A DNA stretch of 64,000 nucleotides, taken from Rhyzopertha dominica (lineage: Eukaryota; Arthropoda; Insecta; Coleoptera; Bostrichidae). Positions 13,961-28,004 of this stretch are shown here, piece after piece. The notes below the pieces were generated by a model that searched no databases, had not been told where the DNA came from, and worked only from the letters and a program-made list of their open reading frames with translations. The stretch is taken from the NCBI GenBank assembly GCA_025024175.1, contig QCXZ01000086.1, positions 25,758,245 to 25,822,244 on the forward strand, written 5' to 3'. The translations under genes were made by a program, and so were the position numbers. The first letter of the stretch is position 1. The number at the start of each line of letters is the position of its first letter.

Positions 13961-16900
13961 CTGCCAGATGGTGCTGTTAGTGTCTTGATCATGGATTTAT
14001 TGCATCTGCAACTCTGTGTTTAGCCCGTGATAGCGTAAGATTAAATCCGACGAACACACAAGGTTGCAGATGCTTGAGAAAATTCCAAAGATTTAAATCG
14101 CGATTATTTCACCAAAATTTCGATTAAAATTGACAGGCATCGAAAGGGTCTAGCGGGACAAAATCATGCTAGTCGTATTATTTAGATCAACCAACTTTTC
14201 TTTGCAAAATTTCAGGGTCAATGAATAATGAATCTTTAGAGTTTTATTTCATATTTATTCATATTCATATTAACTACTGAAACGATTTGTTAAACGTCGA
14301 CGGACCGATAAAGTATGTTGAAGTTAATATTACTTAAACCTAATTATACAAGAATAAAACATTTTTTATTATGGCATATTATACTCTTAATGAAAGATCG
14401 GTTATTATAATTTGTACATCCATAATCATAAAAATTAAGTGGTTACAGTTCAGCAATACGTTTGTTGAACCCGAAATTTCTCAACGAACAGTTGCAAAGG
14501 AAGCGGATTTGTATAAATCAGGTGTACAATAGTCGTTGGAAGTTGAGCACCCGTCATAGTCATAGTGGCATTCGTTCCTTATTCCGTGTACTCCCAGAAG
14601 CGAAACAAATGCGTCCAATAAGTCAATTCAAGACGCAGTCGGAGCCGGGCAAGCAAAGCTAGTGACGCGAAGAAATCTTTGTATGAAGCCGGCTTAATTA
14701 ACAGAGCAACACCCCTCTGCTTGGGGGTGCGGCTTCAGCAGACAGTTACATATCTGCCCGACAGAGTGGCAGTAATTTAACTCCGGGCGCTACGTGTTTT
14801 CGCGAAACCGAAAACGGAACAGGGACGCGGCGCTGGCTGAACTGCTTTAACGAATTATGTGAAGTATAATTGACCATTACTTCTGAAAACACTAAGGACC
14901 GCTCTCTTTGTGCCTTGTACGTCAGTCCCGAGCCTGTGTAAAACGATTACGGTCCCGAAGGAAACGGCCACGCGGGGGAAAACCTTATTTCCTTATTAGG
15001 AGTATTAGGCTCGCGATAAGTGTTGCTAAGTCGCCTGGCATTACCATATCAGAAGAAGTTTAAAACGAGCATCGCAAATTGGGTGACACGAACGAATTTT
15101 GGGGCCAAATTTAGCTTGAACAGCTGTGACGGCCGAAAAACATCATGCTTGGATTAAAACCGTTACTCGTAATTATTAGTTCTTTCGGAACTCATTAATA
15201 CATTAAGAATTTTGATTAAGCGCCTTAATGAAAACGCAATTGTGGCAAAAATTCCAATATCTGGCTATCACAAAAACTTATTGTTAAAAAATTTCCACCT
15301 CATGCTTTGTTTGAAGCAGTACTGCTATATTCGTAATTGGCAAACCATTGTAAAGGGAGGAAAGTTTTGATCATGAGCAGTCCATTAAAAATTTTTGCGG
15401 TTTCAGTATTAGGTTAATAAAATGAGAAAGGTAAAAATAAGAACTTCGCTTACTATACGAACAGGAGTGTAAAATATTGCTCCTATGTAGTATGGATCAA
15501 AATAAGCAAAAAAGATTGAATATATATGGGTCCGTCAAGTATCATGGATTTATTTATTATACACTGGCATACAAACAAAATAAGCTTCTAACAAAAACAG
15601 AAAAGTTTCATAAGATGCTCAAAACGTCTTCCTTCCATTTCCAAGCATGCACGCCAGCCTTGTCTGAAAAATATTAATTATAGTAATAGCAGTAATAATG
15701 AAGTCTTTTATTCATTCAAATACAAACAGGAAAACGATATTAAAAAGAACTAAACATTAATGCAGAATTGGACAAATACCTAATACAAAAACTGGAGAAA
15801 CAAAAAGAAATCTCGAGGCAACCTGTACGTAAAGCAATTTTCGAAATCCTTCTAAAACCTCTACATACGTTTGACAAACTGTGCTTGTGGGTTCATTATT
15901 TTTAATTTGTATCTTTCTTTGCTTGGTATAAAGTATTTTGAAATATAACGTCTTTTTTAAATTGGTCGTGAGATCTGATTTAAGTTTTCGAAAATTATCG
16001 TGTTTATTATTTAGTTAAGTTCAAGTACAGAAACTGAAATATAGAAGTCATGGAGCCTTTTGAAAAGCTTTTAACGGCTTACTTTAAGGCAGATAGAATT
16101 AAAATTGGCAGATCATAGCAACCTGAAAGTTAAAAATCACCTTGTTTTGAAGCCAGAAGGCTGAAATTCATTCTACTGTTCTCGCAAATACTTCTTATAT
16201 TTTCTAGCTGTTCGCGCGTTGTTTATAGTAAGAAAAAATGAATTGTAGGGGGCAGGAAAAATGCGTTCTTCGCTCAACAAAAATGTTTACCCTGAATTAT
16301 TATGTTTGACATGCAGTATGGGAGTTTGCATAATTCGGTTTGGAGTTTGGGAAACTACTGCGGCTGAGGGGTGTTGAACAAAGCGCGCCCTTGAGCTATT
16401 TGATATTGCCGCTAACAGAGCGCTCCTTGTTTTGGCATAACGCGTTTTTGTTTCCCATAATTAGCTCCGAATTGCACCGACGCGACGGTGTGCGCGATAA
16501 CGTTGATTTAATATAATGTGCCACCGACAAGGGCCATCCAAATCATTCTCCATTGTGTCGTGATGAAGTATAAAATCACCCAGGTCGATGCATAGCCATA
16601 CTTAACCTTTTACTGCTTTAGAAAACGAGATTGCGTTGGGAATAGTTCTAAAACTTTCGGTGCTGATAAAATAGAGTGGAATGATGAATAATAATGGGCT
16701 TGGTGTCAAAAAATTTAGTTATATCACGTGGAAGAGGAACTACACTANATGTCTATAGGNAGAGGTCTTTAAAAAGAAGAAAAATGTGTATAAGGGCGAG
16801 CGTTCAAATATATTAGTGCAAGCAAGTTCTATTACTGGAAGTAAAACACACTATTTAAAATCCAAACGTGATACACCTACTATTTGAAGCATTTTTTGAA

Positions 16901-19496
16901 AAATATGCAGAGGAAGTTACTTACAAATATTATAATAAGGTTTTTAGGAAAAACATTTTCATTTTGGCCTGGCTTTTTAATTATTCAATTGGTTTTGTTT
17001 CTTATAAAAGTGCTAGTTGCTATGTTTTGAACAAATTAAAATACTAGTATCGCAGTACTGATTATACTAAGTAAATCCCTAGTGTTGCCGGCAAAACTAT
17101 AGTTAGATTTATTTATTACATCAAATCTTGTCAACACTCAATTTTTCTTTTTAATACAGATTGAGTCATGTATTCTGGGTGCTTCAGATCAGATTTTGTG
17201 CACATTACAAGTAACCTAGGCTTAATTCTAATTAGTAGGCACATCAATAAGTGTATTCAAAACGCCTTTAGTAGTTTAGTAGTAGAGGATCATTTTTACT
17301 TGTCTCGTTTACAAATAACTACTGAAATTGGTTTAGAGCATCCCCTGTTTATATGCCTACCTAATAAGTATCTAACGTTCTTTCGCGAGATAAGTACTTC
17401 TTTTTGCTTTAAACTTTGGGAGGTAGTAAAAAAATCNTGTGAAGTGCAGTAACCTTTAAACTAATCACCCTANTTTAAAAACCAACTAGGAATTGGAATA
17501 CTGTATTTATATAACAAGCGTTGGGGTTAGTTTAACTACTATAAATACATACAAATGTTGCTTAGGGTTTATTTAGTGATGACTTGGCGTACGCCCTTGC
17601 ACAAAGCTTATCTGTTGTGGTAAGTCGACGGGAAGTGCACGATAAGCGTGGGGCGAGTTCCTGAAACGGGAAAGGACAATTGCATGCAACTGGACTGCAG
17701 CGGAAGTCAATAATCTTCATCTGAAAGGCCATTAACTTCCGTAATGGGTTAAGTAGATTGACTCCTGTGCGTTTGATGTTTTGTTCTATTATGTGGGAGT
17801 TAAACACAAAGGGCCAAAGGAACAATTCAATCGGGCGAACGGCTCCCCGGCAAACGTGTCAAGAATAAACCGCTTTATTAGCTGATTACAACTGGGATTT
17901 TCAGAACGATTTGGCGTCTCGTCTTAAAAGAAAGTTGTCGGCAAAGCGCAAGGGGAGACGGTGGTTGTTTATTTTTTAATAACATACTTGCGAACGCTCA
18001 AAGCAATCTCGTGTACGGGCGTTTACAATTGCGCAAGGAGGAAATCGCGTCGGCAAGGTCGTAGTTTGTACTGTTTTTTTGGTCCGACCTGTGTAATTTG
18101 TAAATGGCTCTTAAGCAGAATGATTTAAATCTACAAAAGAACAATTTTTTACGTTTAAGCTAACTGAGGTGGAGTGAATTTTCTTATGGGTACACCTACT
18201 GTATCCAAAAATTCACATACGCATGTGTAGTTTTCCTAAAGGGTATAGAATGACTGATCCTTTCAGTCTCTAAGAACAGAAAATTTGATGAAACGTATAT
18301 CGCATGGGGGTATATTGGATAGACATCGTGTGTGATAGAAGGATTTTGTACAATTACTTATATGTTTGTCTGTATGATACGGCGCCTCCAGCGGCATTTT
18401 TATGCGTCGATAAAAAAGGGACGGTCGTTTCCTCTACACACAAAGATTTCGATACAATGGAACAAATCCATGCATCCCGATCATTATTTTATAGTCCTCC
18501 TCATCATTTTAACCCCCGAGGTAAAGATCTGTCTTCATCATGCCCGGATTATCCCACAATTTTAGTTTTAAATTGATTAATAAAATAGGTTCGGATTCGC
18601 CTATTGTTTGATTGTCCAGCGGCAATCGGCTTTTCTAATAGGGAGAATGGAGAGAAACACAACAGCAGATTTAATTTTCCGTCAGCCTCAATTATAAATT
18701 GTTTCTTAGGGCCCGCCTCGTGCCTTTCCGTTGTTCAAAAGGAACAAAAGCTCCATCTAAATTCGCATAAAGGTGTTCCGGACCTGATTTCAAAATCTTT
18801 CATCATTAAAGGGCTTCGGGAATACGGAGAGACGGAGTAATTAAAGCTATATTGAAATTTTTAATTTATTACAACAGCGGCGGCTCTGCTGCAGACGGCG
18901 ATAGTTAAATTGCTGCGCAGGTGTCCGGTGTAGTTTTATACGCCCGGAGATGACCAAATATTAGCCGCCCTCCACTTTTCCCCTAATACCCAACTTTCCG
19001 GATTCAGAAAATGTCCATCCGCCGCGGTCGGGAAACGAGTGGCGTAACTTGAGACAAGTTTAAGCTACGACGGAATCGAACACCGGCCCCAGGACAAGCG
19101 TTCAGCTTCCACACCCACTGACACTTGATAACACAAACAGGGCCATTGTGGTCGTCCGAACAGTAGCGACAACAGCGGTCTAATTTATAACTAGTTTAGA
19201 AAACTTCGAGGTTTGAGAGCGAAAAAATACGTCGCAACTTTTCCCGTTCGAAACACAGCTAACCCATTTTAGCACGGTTGCCGACTACATGCAGATTACA
19301 ATGTAGATGTGCGTCAGGGTTTTTTTTGTTCTATTTTGGTTTGGCGGGGTTATCCGCGGGAAATGTGCACAGCAAGTTTCTTAATTTATAGAGTGACAAC
19401 AGTCATATAAATGGTTTAAGTACATTTCATCCTACAGAATAAAATCACTTGTAATATTTCCCAACCTCTTTTCCAAACAAACTAATATATACAGTG
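13961..19496. other. Noncoding sequence with alternating AT- and GC-rich blocks
   Basis: GC-richer blocks lie near 14560-14960, 16370-16510, 17570-18060 and 18700-19150, separated by AT-rich DNA. Open frames up to 94 codons (for example 17168-17452) have no recognisable domain or convincing splice partners. No RNA gene was recognised. Confidence 0.5.
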
Positions 19497-21013
19497 TGTA
19501 TCAGCCAAATGGAATGAATTCGATAATTAATATGATTTCCAACAGTTCCTGCCCAGGTCATCCAATGAGGATTTTCCCTAGACCTCTTCAGAAAACAAAA
19601 CATGTTTTCATTGGATCATCTTATTATCTAACATAACCATCGTGGGCTCACAATAATACGTTCTTCTATCACAGTCGTCTTCCATAAGTTTCTGATTTGG
19701 TATCATTACTTATTGCATTGGCAGCTGCTTTTCTATTTTACTAATTGTCCCTTGGGATATAGGCTGCAAATAACCAATCAACACTGACAAGTACTGTCAT
19801 ATATTCAGACAAAAATTGAATAACATACAGGGTGTTGCACTTGGCGTTGGTCACTGTTACATGATGTTTTATTAGATACGCACATTAATTGTAATTGTTT
19901 AACCACCTTCAAAAATTGGGCTTATTTCATTTTTAACTGGAGGGACAGGAACATCATCGGGCCCAGCACATTTATTTGAGTCTAGCCCCTTGAAAAATAG
20001 TCTAATTTATAATATGATTATGATTGTATTTCCTTTAACTAAACAATGTAATTCGGGAAAGAAATGCGTAAATGTAAATTTGAAAGTTGCACTGCATGAA
20101 ACAGTCTTCTGTCGTGTGCCGTGTAGTCCTGTTGGGACGCAGATGCATGTTTGCCTGGGGAAAAGGTTCTTTACGGTTTGTGATAATAAAACTGAGCAGG
20201 ATGGCCCATGAAAGATTCAAACGCCGAAGGCATAATCTAACAAGACCTGGCTGGTTCATAAAAGAGATCTCGTAAAAAAAGATCGGTTCATAAAATCAGA
20301 CGAGACGATAAGACCTTTCTCAACCGGGAGACAGTCTAGCTAGCGGCTTCGGTTTAATTTGTTTGATGGACTAGAAATTCCGCCCTGCTTCTACGCTAAT
20401 GGCAGCAGATATTTCACATCCATGGCTCTGCAATGTCTTTGCAGAAACGCCACTTCCAGGGCTTCATCAAACGCCTTCGATTTCATTCTGTGCCGGGCAA
20501 AAATGTTTCCTGTAACAATAAGCTCAGGGCAAACAGCGCAGACTGGCCGCGTGTTTATTGCTCTTGGAGGTGGGTTGCTCTACGGCCCCGAGCTATTTTC
20601 TTAATACCTCATGCTAACCAAAAATAGATCGTTGGTCGGGAGGATTTTCCAAATGAGAAGTTACGCTACAGGTGTTTGCATCATTTCGAATGTTTTGCCT
20701 GTATAAGCGTGTTTATGTAGCAATCTGACGAGCAAGCAGCACTACTGCATAATGCAGAAGAGCTTTTCGTACAAGCATTTTCTGATTTGCAGTCACTGAG
20801 CTGAATACATCAAAGATTATTGACTGGAAAGTATGGGTTTCTTACAGTGGAGTGGAAGATCGCCTGAGATCGCCAGCTGTGCAGTAATAATAGAAGTAAA
20901 CGAATAAGACATACTTATGCTATATCTGATTCGAATATTGCAGCTCTTTCGATGTTAACAAGGTTATAATTACTGAATTAAAACCTGAAACTTTCCTGCC
21001 GAAACACCTTGTA
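19497..21013. mobile_element. Possible eroded DNA-transposon ends (TACAGGGTGTT type)
   Basis: TACAGGGTGTTGCA is present at about 19826-19839, and its inverted counterpart AACACCTTGTA ends at about 21014, giving opposed TACARGGTGTT ends. A third, more diverged start (TACAGTGTGTATC) lies near 19490. Between them I cannot recognise a transposase. TACAGGGTG-type ends flanked by TA are common in insect Tc1/mariner relatives. The pairing is inference and the ends may belong to different insertions. Confidence 0.25.
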
Positions 21014-22059
21014 TATAAAATATGAATGCGGTAACATTTTCCAGTAGTTTACAAATCGATATCATAGAGTCATTCAACGACATCAATGATCCCCAGTATA
21101 AAATCAAACCCAATTGCATTGGTGTCCTAAACTGTTCGCGGACTTTCGACTGAAAGCCGTAAGTCATTTGCATTCGTCAGGGTAAATCTGGGGCAATTCC
21201 AGAATTGGAGAATGCCGTAGCGCGTATGTACATCTCGCTCAATGGAGTGACGAGGAATCGTTATCCTGGCTATTTAGAGGGGCTCATTTGAGCTTGGAGG
21301 AGCGTAATCCACCCCCTGGCATCGACACCCTCCTCTGTCTCGGAAACAATACCTGAAATGTTTGGGTAATAATGGCTCAATTCATCTGTTACAGTCATAA
21401 TTGCGACAGGGCATTCGCGGGTAAGTCAGCGCTGAATCCTCAACAGGCGGCGCGATACTTTTCGACAGGCGAACAATAAAAGCACCGGCGGCGACGCCTC
21501 CTTCTGTCCTGAAATTTAAAAAGTTCGTGCAGCACCGCGATCTGAAACCGTATACTAAGTGCCCGAGCGCTGGAATCTGGAAGCACTGCCAACTCCCAAG
21601 TAGGTCGTCAAGATCTGGCTGTTATTTTTGTTCTCACATAGGATATAGAGCCCGGGTCGGCTGCGGTTCAAATATTCCCAATAATGCGGGTCGCTTGGAC
21701 AGAGGTCTTTGTTGAAGTAGGAGTGTGGACAAAACAGATTTGAAAGCGCTCGCATAAGTAAAGAGAAAGAAATAGTCGCTAAAGCTGGCAGAATGTGCAT
21801 TTGAAGATTTGTATAAAAATGAAGAGAAGTTAGAACAAAATGTACTGTGCTGGGAGAAAGATTAACAAAACGTGAAGCAAAAACTTACTAAACAGAGGTA
21901 AGCAAAAGCCAAAATATACATAAAAAAAGTTAGAAAGGAAGAGGAAGACCGCAGATGATATAGAACATGACAGTGGCAGAGACGAAGCTAGAAGGGCATC
22001 AAAGTGCAACAGGAAATTATATATAATCTTCATTATTCAGCCTTCTATTAGTAATACAG
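21014..22059. other. Noncoding sequence
   Basis: No gene recognised. A GC-richer part lies near 21180-21560 and a purine-rich stretch near 21740-21970. Short open frames only. Confidence 0.5.
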
Positions 22060-22650
22060 AATGATACTATATCCCACCGACGAAGAAGCTGCAGAGCAGG
22101 GCAAGCAGCATTCGGCAGTACATAACAAATGTGTCGAAATCGCATTTATCCGATCCAACCACCGCCATTATGTATGATTTGTATGTTTTATCGCGTCCAT
22201 TACAGAACCATTTAACTTAGCGTGATAGTCCGGTTCCCTCTTGGATATCACCCGACGTTTCCGTCGCATGACCGCCGAAATGCCTCAAAATTAACCCGTC
22301 AGATTGTTCCGCGCGGTGAATCATCCGCGAATACTGGCCGTTATCGGGGACGGACATGTGCAAGTAGCAATATGTGTGCCGGCGACGGGATGTATGTTAA
22401 TGGAGAAGGGCTAGTGTGAAATATATCGTGTGTACGCGACCTCGGTCCGCTGCAAACCGGGCTAATGGCCATTAACGGCCGGGCTCGAGGACAGATGTTC
22501 ACCTGCTGTATGTACGCAACGCCACCCGCGGGAAAAATAAGAACATAACCACATTACCTGCTGGTTATGCTCGGCCGAACGCAGTTAGTGCAGAAAGGGA
22601 TTGCTTTCGACCGTAAGGCAATTGGCAAATTAGCCGACTGCGCTGTTTTC
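22060..22650. promoter_or_regulatory. Candidate cis-regulatory block with homeodomain palindrome and E-boxes
   Basis: Within this GC-richer block the perfect 12-bp palindrome TAATGGCCATTA (22463-22474) places two TAAT homeodomain cores head to head. Two E-boxes follow closely, CAGATG (22492-22497) and CACCTG (22500-22505). Such a cluster would fit a neuronal enhancer upstream of the dpr gene. That role is inference from motif content alone. Confidence 0.25.
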
Positions 22651-25600
22651 GGTACACAGTCGCGTTGTTATCGGAATAGTGTCTATAGATCAGCGATTTT
22701 GTGATTAAGTGTCGTTTTTTTATATTTTCTTTGTCATCGATTATATGTCTTTTAAACGGCGATAGCCGGTGCTTATTGAAATCATTCGAAGTTGTCAGAA
22801 CAGCCCTTTAAAGTTTACCCAAAGATATAGTTTTGATTCTTTAATAAGGTTACTACCCCCTCATCGTAAAATGGTAACCATCATCGTTTTCGGCACGCTT
22901 GAAGCTAGTCAAGGCTGTATTCTGATGCTTCAAAATGTTTCATACTAATAAGTAATAACAAGCGTACGATATCGTTTCTTAACACAACTGAATCGTTAAA
23001 ATTGAATAAAACTAAGAAAGAGTTATTTAATTCAATTACGTCTACCAATTCTATTGTCATTTTTATTCGTGGAGAAATTACTTTTGTTGCTATTTCTTGG
23101 ACGTGGGGAATGCCGAATGTCAGTGCCAAAGAAAATATTTGACAACGTGGTAACTTTGTACTCTGATAAACTGAATACCACTAGCTGTATTGCTATTATC
23201 TATGCATATAAATCAGTTCCTCATCGATTTAAAAGACATACACGATATCTTTAAACCCCCACATGAAAGAGTTATCTGTTATAATATCACTTAATACTCA
23301 TATATTTATTTAAAGCCAAAAAATTGTTTGCTAAAATGACGATCGGTGTTATCGGTGCCATCCATTTGTATAACTAAATGCATTGTTTAATCAAAGTCTA
23401 AAACCTGGAAGACGGATTGAGCTTAGAAAGGGAAAAGGTTGTTCGAACCGGATTTTGAACGAATGTTCTGGTATCGCTTCAGTTGTGGATCGGAACAAAA
23501 CAGAATAAATCTATTCGCTTAGACACGATATCCAGTGGCGCTCTGTCTTCGGTCCGTGTACGTGTAAACGGTGTTTTTTTTCTTGCATTGCCAGCTAATA
23601 AACAATTTTGTAAAGGAGTACGCTTTCTGGTACGAATAAAATTTAAAAAGGTTTAACTTTGCTAAAATTTCATTTAATTACAGAAGTCAAGAACCCGCTA
23701 CAATGCTTAGTAGTACCTATCTTTAGCCTTGGCTTGTACGTGTTATAAGTTTTAGGATGTATCTGTGCTATTTTCGTATATTTTTGGGATAATAATTTTC
23801 AAGCGGCCATCCACTATAGATAATTAGTTATGTAGAAAATATTTTTGAACTAGTAATTTACAAACGGCTGATAGATCTTCCAGAATGTAGGCATATTCCC
23901 TAAAATGGTGTGACATATTTTTTTTGGGCAAAATTAATTTATATGTGTGTATGTATGGTACAATAATGAATATAATAATAAAATAAAAGCAACCTTGTAG
24001 CATTGTCTAGTGTTTTGTAGCACACGTACATTGCGTACTGTTTCCTTTACGACGAATCTTGGGAGCTGTTTAATAATCCGTGTTTTCAATTTTTAAAGGC
24101 AATCCCGTTACATCCACTACCAACGAATACTCACAGCGATGAGATACATAAATTTTCCGCGAGTTTTTCCGATACAACCTGGTTTTCCATATTTCATCGG
24201 ACCACCCAGGCTGAAAGTTCGTGGTCTCCGTATACTTCTGTCCGCCCCGAGACAAACCGGTGAATGCAGGACAGAAGAAGAAAGCGGAATTGATTCGAGT
24301 TTCTGATTCGGCGATTGGGCGTAATATTGTACGAGGGCCCTGATAATATTTAGCGGTAGCTTTGGAATGCTACTAGAATAACAATGAGTGGATTAACTGA
24401 AAAACCTATCTCCTGGCTGGTTATATTGTCAGTTTATGTTTTTATATTATCAGATCAGAAACAGTGCCTGTACTGTACTCTAAGATGATCAGAACTCGAG
24501 TAATCATAAGTTAAGTCCTAATAAGTATTGTGTAATTTTTTCTGGGTTAGTAAAGTTGACTACATAAAGATTCACATTCTTAAACTACACCTGTCACAAA
24601 CAGCCTGTTTCAGTGCGAAAGCTGCATTACATTCCTGCAACGACTGTGTCTGCAGCAGTTGAATGCGAGTTACGCCGCTTATCTAATAGGACTCGTTTAC
24701 CAAGGGAGACACGTACTAAACAAATGAAATTTTCATTATTTGCGCGAGCTAGATAAAAACCGTAGACAAACGGTTCACACGCAGCAACCGTGGTCTCCGA
24801 AAAATTCCCTCGCAACTTCATTATTTTACCACTTGCAATTTGCATAAATTTCTGGCCGCATAGCTCCGATTCGCGGTCCCCATCTCGATGGCTTAATGAG
24901 AACGACATGCATGGGAACGGCTTCCTTTATTTCCAGTGGTATTTCAGCATTACTTTCGCGTATGTAGATGTTTGTACATTCAGGACGCGCTTACGGCTGC
25001 AGACGTGATGCCTCGCCAGGCCCCAATGTCCTTTTGAAGATCTTATCCGGACTTCCGATATATATGAGACCGGCATTAGGTAGGAAAATTGTGAAGCTCA
25101 GAGCCCGCTTATGCAAAAATATCCACGTCCACTCCGGACGTTCGCATACATTCCCGCATTTGCCTTATAGCGCTGTTGTCATATTAAACAAGCTGGATTT
25201 AGGGGCAACTTTAAGGCTATCGTTCAAGAAGTGACCATTGTGCAAGAAACGGCGAATTTTCACTGAAATATAAATGCCACGATGACTGTTTATAGCATGC
25301 AGTTTTCTTTGTTTAATAAAAAAAAATTTGCTAACTTCGCTTCCTAGTGAATGTATTAGACTTCTTTTTCCGCCAATTTCATAACGGAAACGAGATGTAT
25401 GGACTTGGCCAACTTCTCTAGATCGGAAGACCGTCGCCGTAGCCATACATGTAAGTTTTTATTTATAACTGCGTTCTATTTGGCAGACAGGCATATCTGC
25501 GCGCTCCTCATATCCGTTGTTTTCTGCTGCAGTATCACACAGGAACAATCCTTACGACGGATGTCAGAGGTTCAATTTTGTATGGGACGGATATCGCGGC

Positions 25601-27437
25601 GGTTTAAATCTTGCGATTACTCTATGAATCCCTCATGTAAAATGAAGGGATTTTTGAAATCTAACTGACGTGTTGCATCTGCCTGCGGGCGACTGTGCGC
25701 CAAATCCGGTACTCACTGAGAATACCAATTCAGACTGCTAATCAGAACCGTAGAAAAATGAAATCTTTCCGGTTAGTTGACAGAACTTTTAAAATAGCAA
25801 GTTGCATTTAGTAGTGTGACGGATGTTTTAAAAGTAGTTTAAGAAGGTGACAAGCAGATTTCATCTGAAATTTTGGATCCTAGATGGTCTTTTACAAAGT
25901 TCATGAACATCAATATTATCCAAATAGACCACCAGGACAGCAGTATGTAAACGGACAATGAGAACCCAAAATATAAAATGTGATACATGTCAATCGAACA
26001 AGATCGATCTTAAATTCAGATAATACCCTTACTTCCAAAGAAACCTGCATTCTAGTAAAAGTTGTTTCTAAATTGTTAACATAAATTGTTTATATAAATT
26101 GCTGGTATGTATCGCTTGGACCATTCACTTTATATTATTGATAATCTATTGTTAATTCTTCTTCTATCTGAAGACCCTTTTTCATTAAATTTAGCTCTGA
26201 TAGATTGTAAATTTGGCACTTCGTTTGTCATACATTCGGTATATAACCTTAATCATTTTTACTATTCCTCCTTCGGAAAAACGGAATTGTTATGAACTAT
26301 TTTGTTGCGACAGCTAAGATCTTTTCTTTGAATTCAACTGTTCTAGCCGCTGTTGAATAAAGTCATTTTGTAGCCTCTGATGTTAATTTTAAAAGACCTT
26401 TCATCCCTTTCATAGATATATAGATATGTCAACATGACTACACGATCCAAATTAGCATTTACCATTGTTCCAGCTAATTAGTTCCAGTGGGCTGTTGTCG
26501 ATGGGTTGCCGTCCCTCTGCAGGGGATAACGGTAATTTGCAACCTTTAATTTAAAGGTGACGTGATCTAATTTCCCGTTAAGATTGTCCCGTGTCCCACC
26601 GGACGCTTCGCTACTGCAGACTACAGTGGCAGTGCACTTAGCGCCAGACAAAACTAATTAAAGATGTGTTTTAGCTTAAAATTCGAACTCGCCTGGGTTT
26701 ACGCGGGCGAGGAAAATATGCGGGATTAACGGGGCTTCGAAATAGACGCTAGGAATTTGATTTGGGCTCATAACATGTTGTCCAACGGCATTCCTACGAG
26801 TAAAGGCCCTATTTCGTGGGTGCTTCACCGTGAAGGCGGCCTTGTCCGAAGGAAATTGATTTTTTTGTCTGTTAAGATGTTATTCCGTTTTCTCATTCGT
26901 CACTGGCGTTCGATGCCGTGTTAGCGCGAATAATGGAGTATTTGGACGAAACGGGCGACGTCGTCTAAAAGGGATGTTATTTTTATTTCGCGGCTCTACG
27001 ATGAGTTCCCTCGTAAAGTTGCTGAAATTTTTATTCTGCTTTGGGGACTCATACCGGCTCTCCCTTACGTGCTGTAGTCTTTCACCTCACTACCCTTGGA
27101 GATTATTGCACTGCGACGACAAGCTGGATACCTGAAAAGTCAACGTGACAGCCCGCAATTCGTTAAATTCCGCTGCGCATAAATCCATGCAAGGCTCAGC
27201 TGCTTAATTAGTTCGTTATAGCTTCGGNATCAATTACCGTTATCAGGCATTTCCGCGTCTGAACAGAATTAATGCCATGAAAGCGGTTCTTTGTGGAAGT
27301 CTGACAACAGCGCTATTCATTGGTATTCAATGTGATCGTTTCATGTAGCGGTGCCGAGCGTTTACAGGAGCGCAAAGCAATACCTTAAGTAACTTATGAA
27401 ACTATTGAATAAAATGTTATAGTCAAAAAAGAAACAA
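22651..27437. other. Noncoding sequence
   Basis: No gene recognised. GC-richer parts lie near 24620-25180 and 26490-27200. Several 80-93 codon frames overlap on both strands without motifs. Confidence 0.5.
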
Positions 27438-27555
27438 TCTTTTGTTAATACATCATTTGAAAGCTTAATTTCACAAGGAGTCTTGCTATGTAGTTACTTT
27501 CACTCATTTACGAAACAAGTTGTTTATTAAATTAAATACTTTGTAAACTAAAAAA
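27438..27555. mobile_element. Fragment of the same Tc1/mariner family as the 45.4-47.5 kb element
   Basis: About 118 nt align by eye with the inner left part of the element at 45385-47549. Shared landmarks are ACATCATTTGAAAGCTTA (27450-27467) and ACGAAACAAGTTGTTTATTA, matching around 45580-45600 and 45666-45690. The fragment covers the inner end of the inverted repeat and the first internal bases. Outer end and transposase are missing, so it is a truncated relic. Confidence 0.65.
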
Positions 27556-27879
27556 AAAATACTACACTAAGTAAGACACCTAATACTATAGATCTTCTGA
27601 TCATTTTCTTGGTAAGCGACCTCCACAATCACCCGTTTTAATCCCTTTGTACTTATTTATATCTATGGGTTAGTACTTCTAAGTCGATTATATTGAGTGA
27701 TTAAAAGACAGTTTCAGTTTCCTCTTTCTTTGTAGGCTAAACACTAACTGAATACAAGTTGAGAGAAGGATGGTACGGTTGTGCTTTTGCTCCACTTGGG
27801 AGAAAGCTGTTACATTATAAAGCAGTACACTGTCGCAGAAGTGTAAGGCATAACGCTATTTCATTACTACTGCTTTTAG

Positions 27880-28004
27880 AACATATATATAAGAGCTTAC
27901 AACCACAATTTTTTTTGTGACTGAATCATATTTCAGTGTTAGTGTGCACAGTTATAATTTCATGAAATCCAAGTTGTATACGTGAACTTGAAGGACACTG
28001 CAAG
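27880..28004 (+). promoter_or_regulatory. Candidate promoter/5' UTR exon upstream of the dpr start
   Basis: TATATATAAGAG at 27883-27894 resembles a TATA box and TCAGTG at 27933-27938 resembles an insect initiator. Their spacing, nearly 50 nt, is longer than the usual 25-31. A usable donor (CAAG then GTAAAC) follows at 28005. Splicing from 28004 to 28454 would remove a 449-nt intron. This is the nearest of three candidates for the first exon, and it is unproven. Confidence 0.25.

Noticed and set aside
14702..14735. Hairpin with a CACCCC/GGGGTG stem
   Set aside because: Only about six base pairs. Not distinguishable from chance in a GC-rich block.
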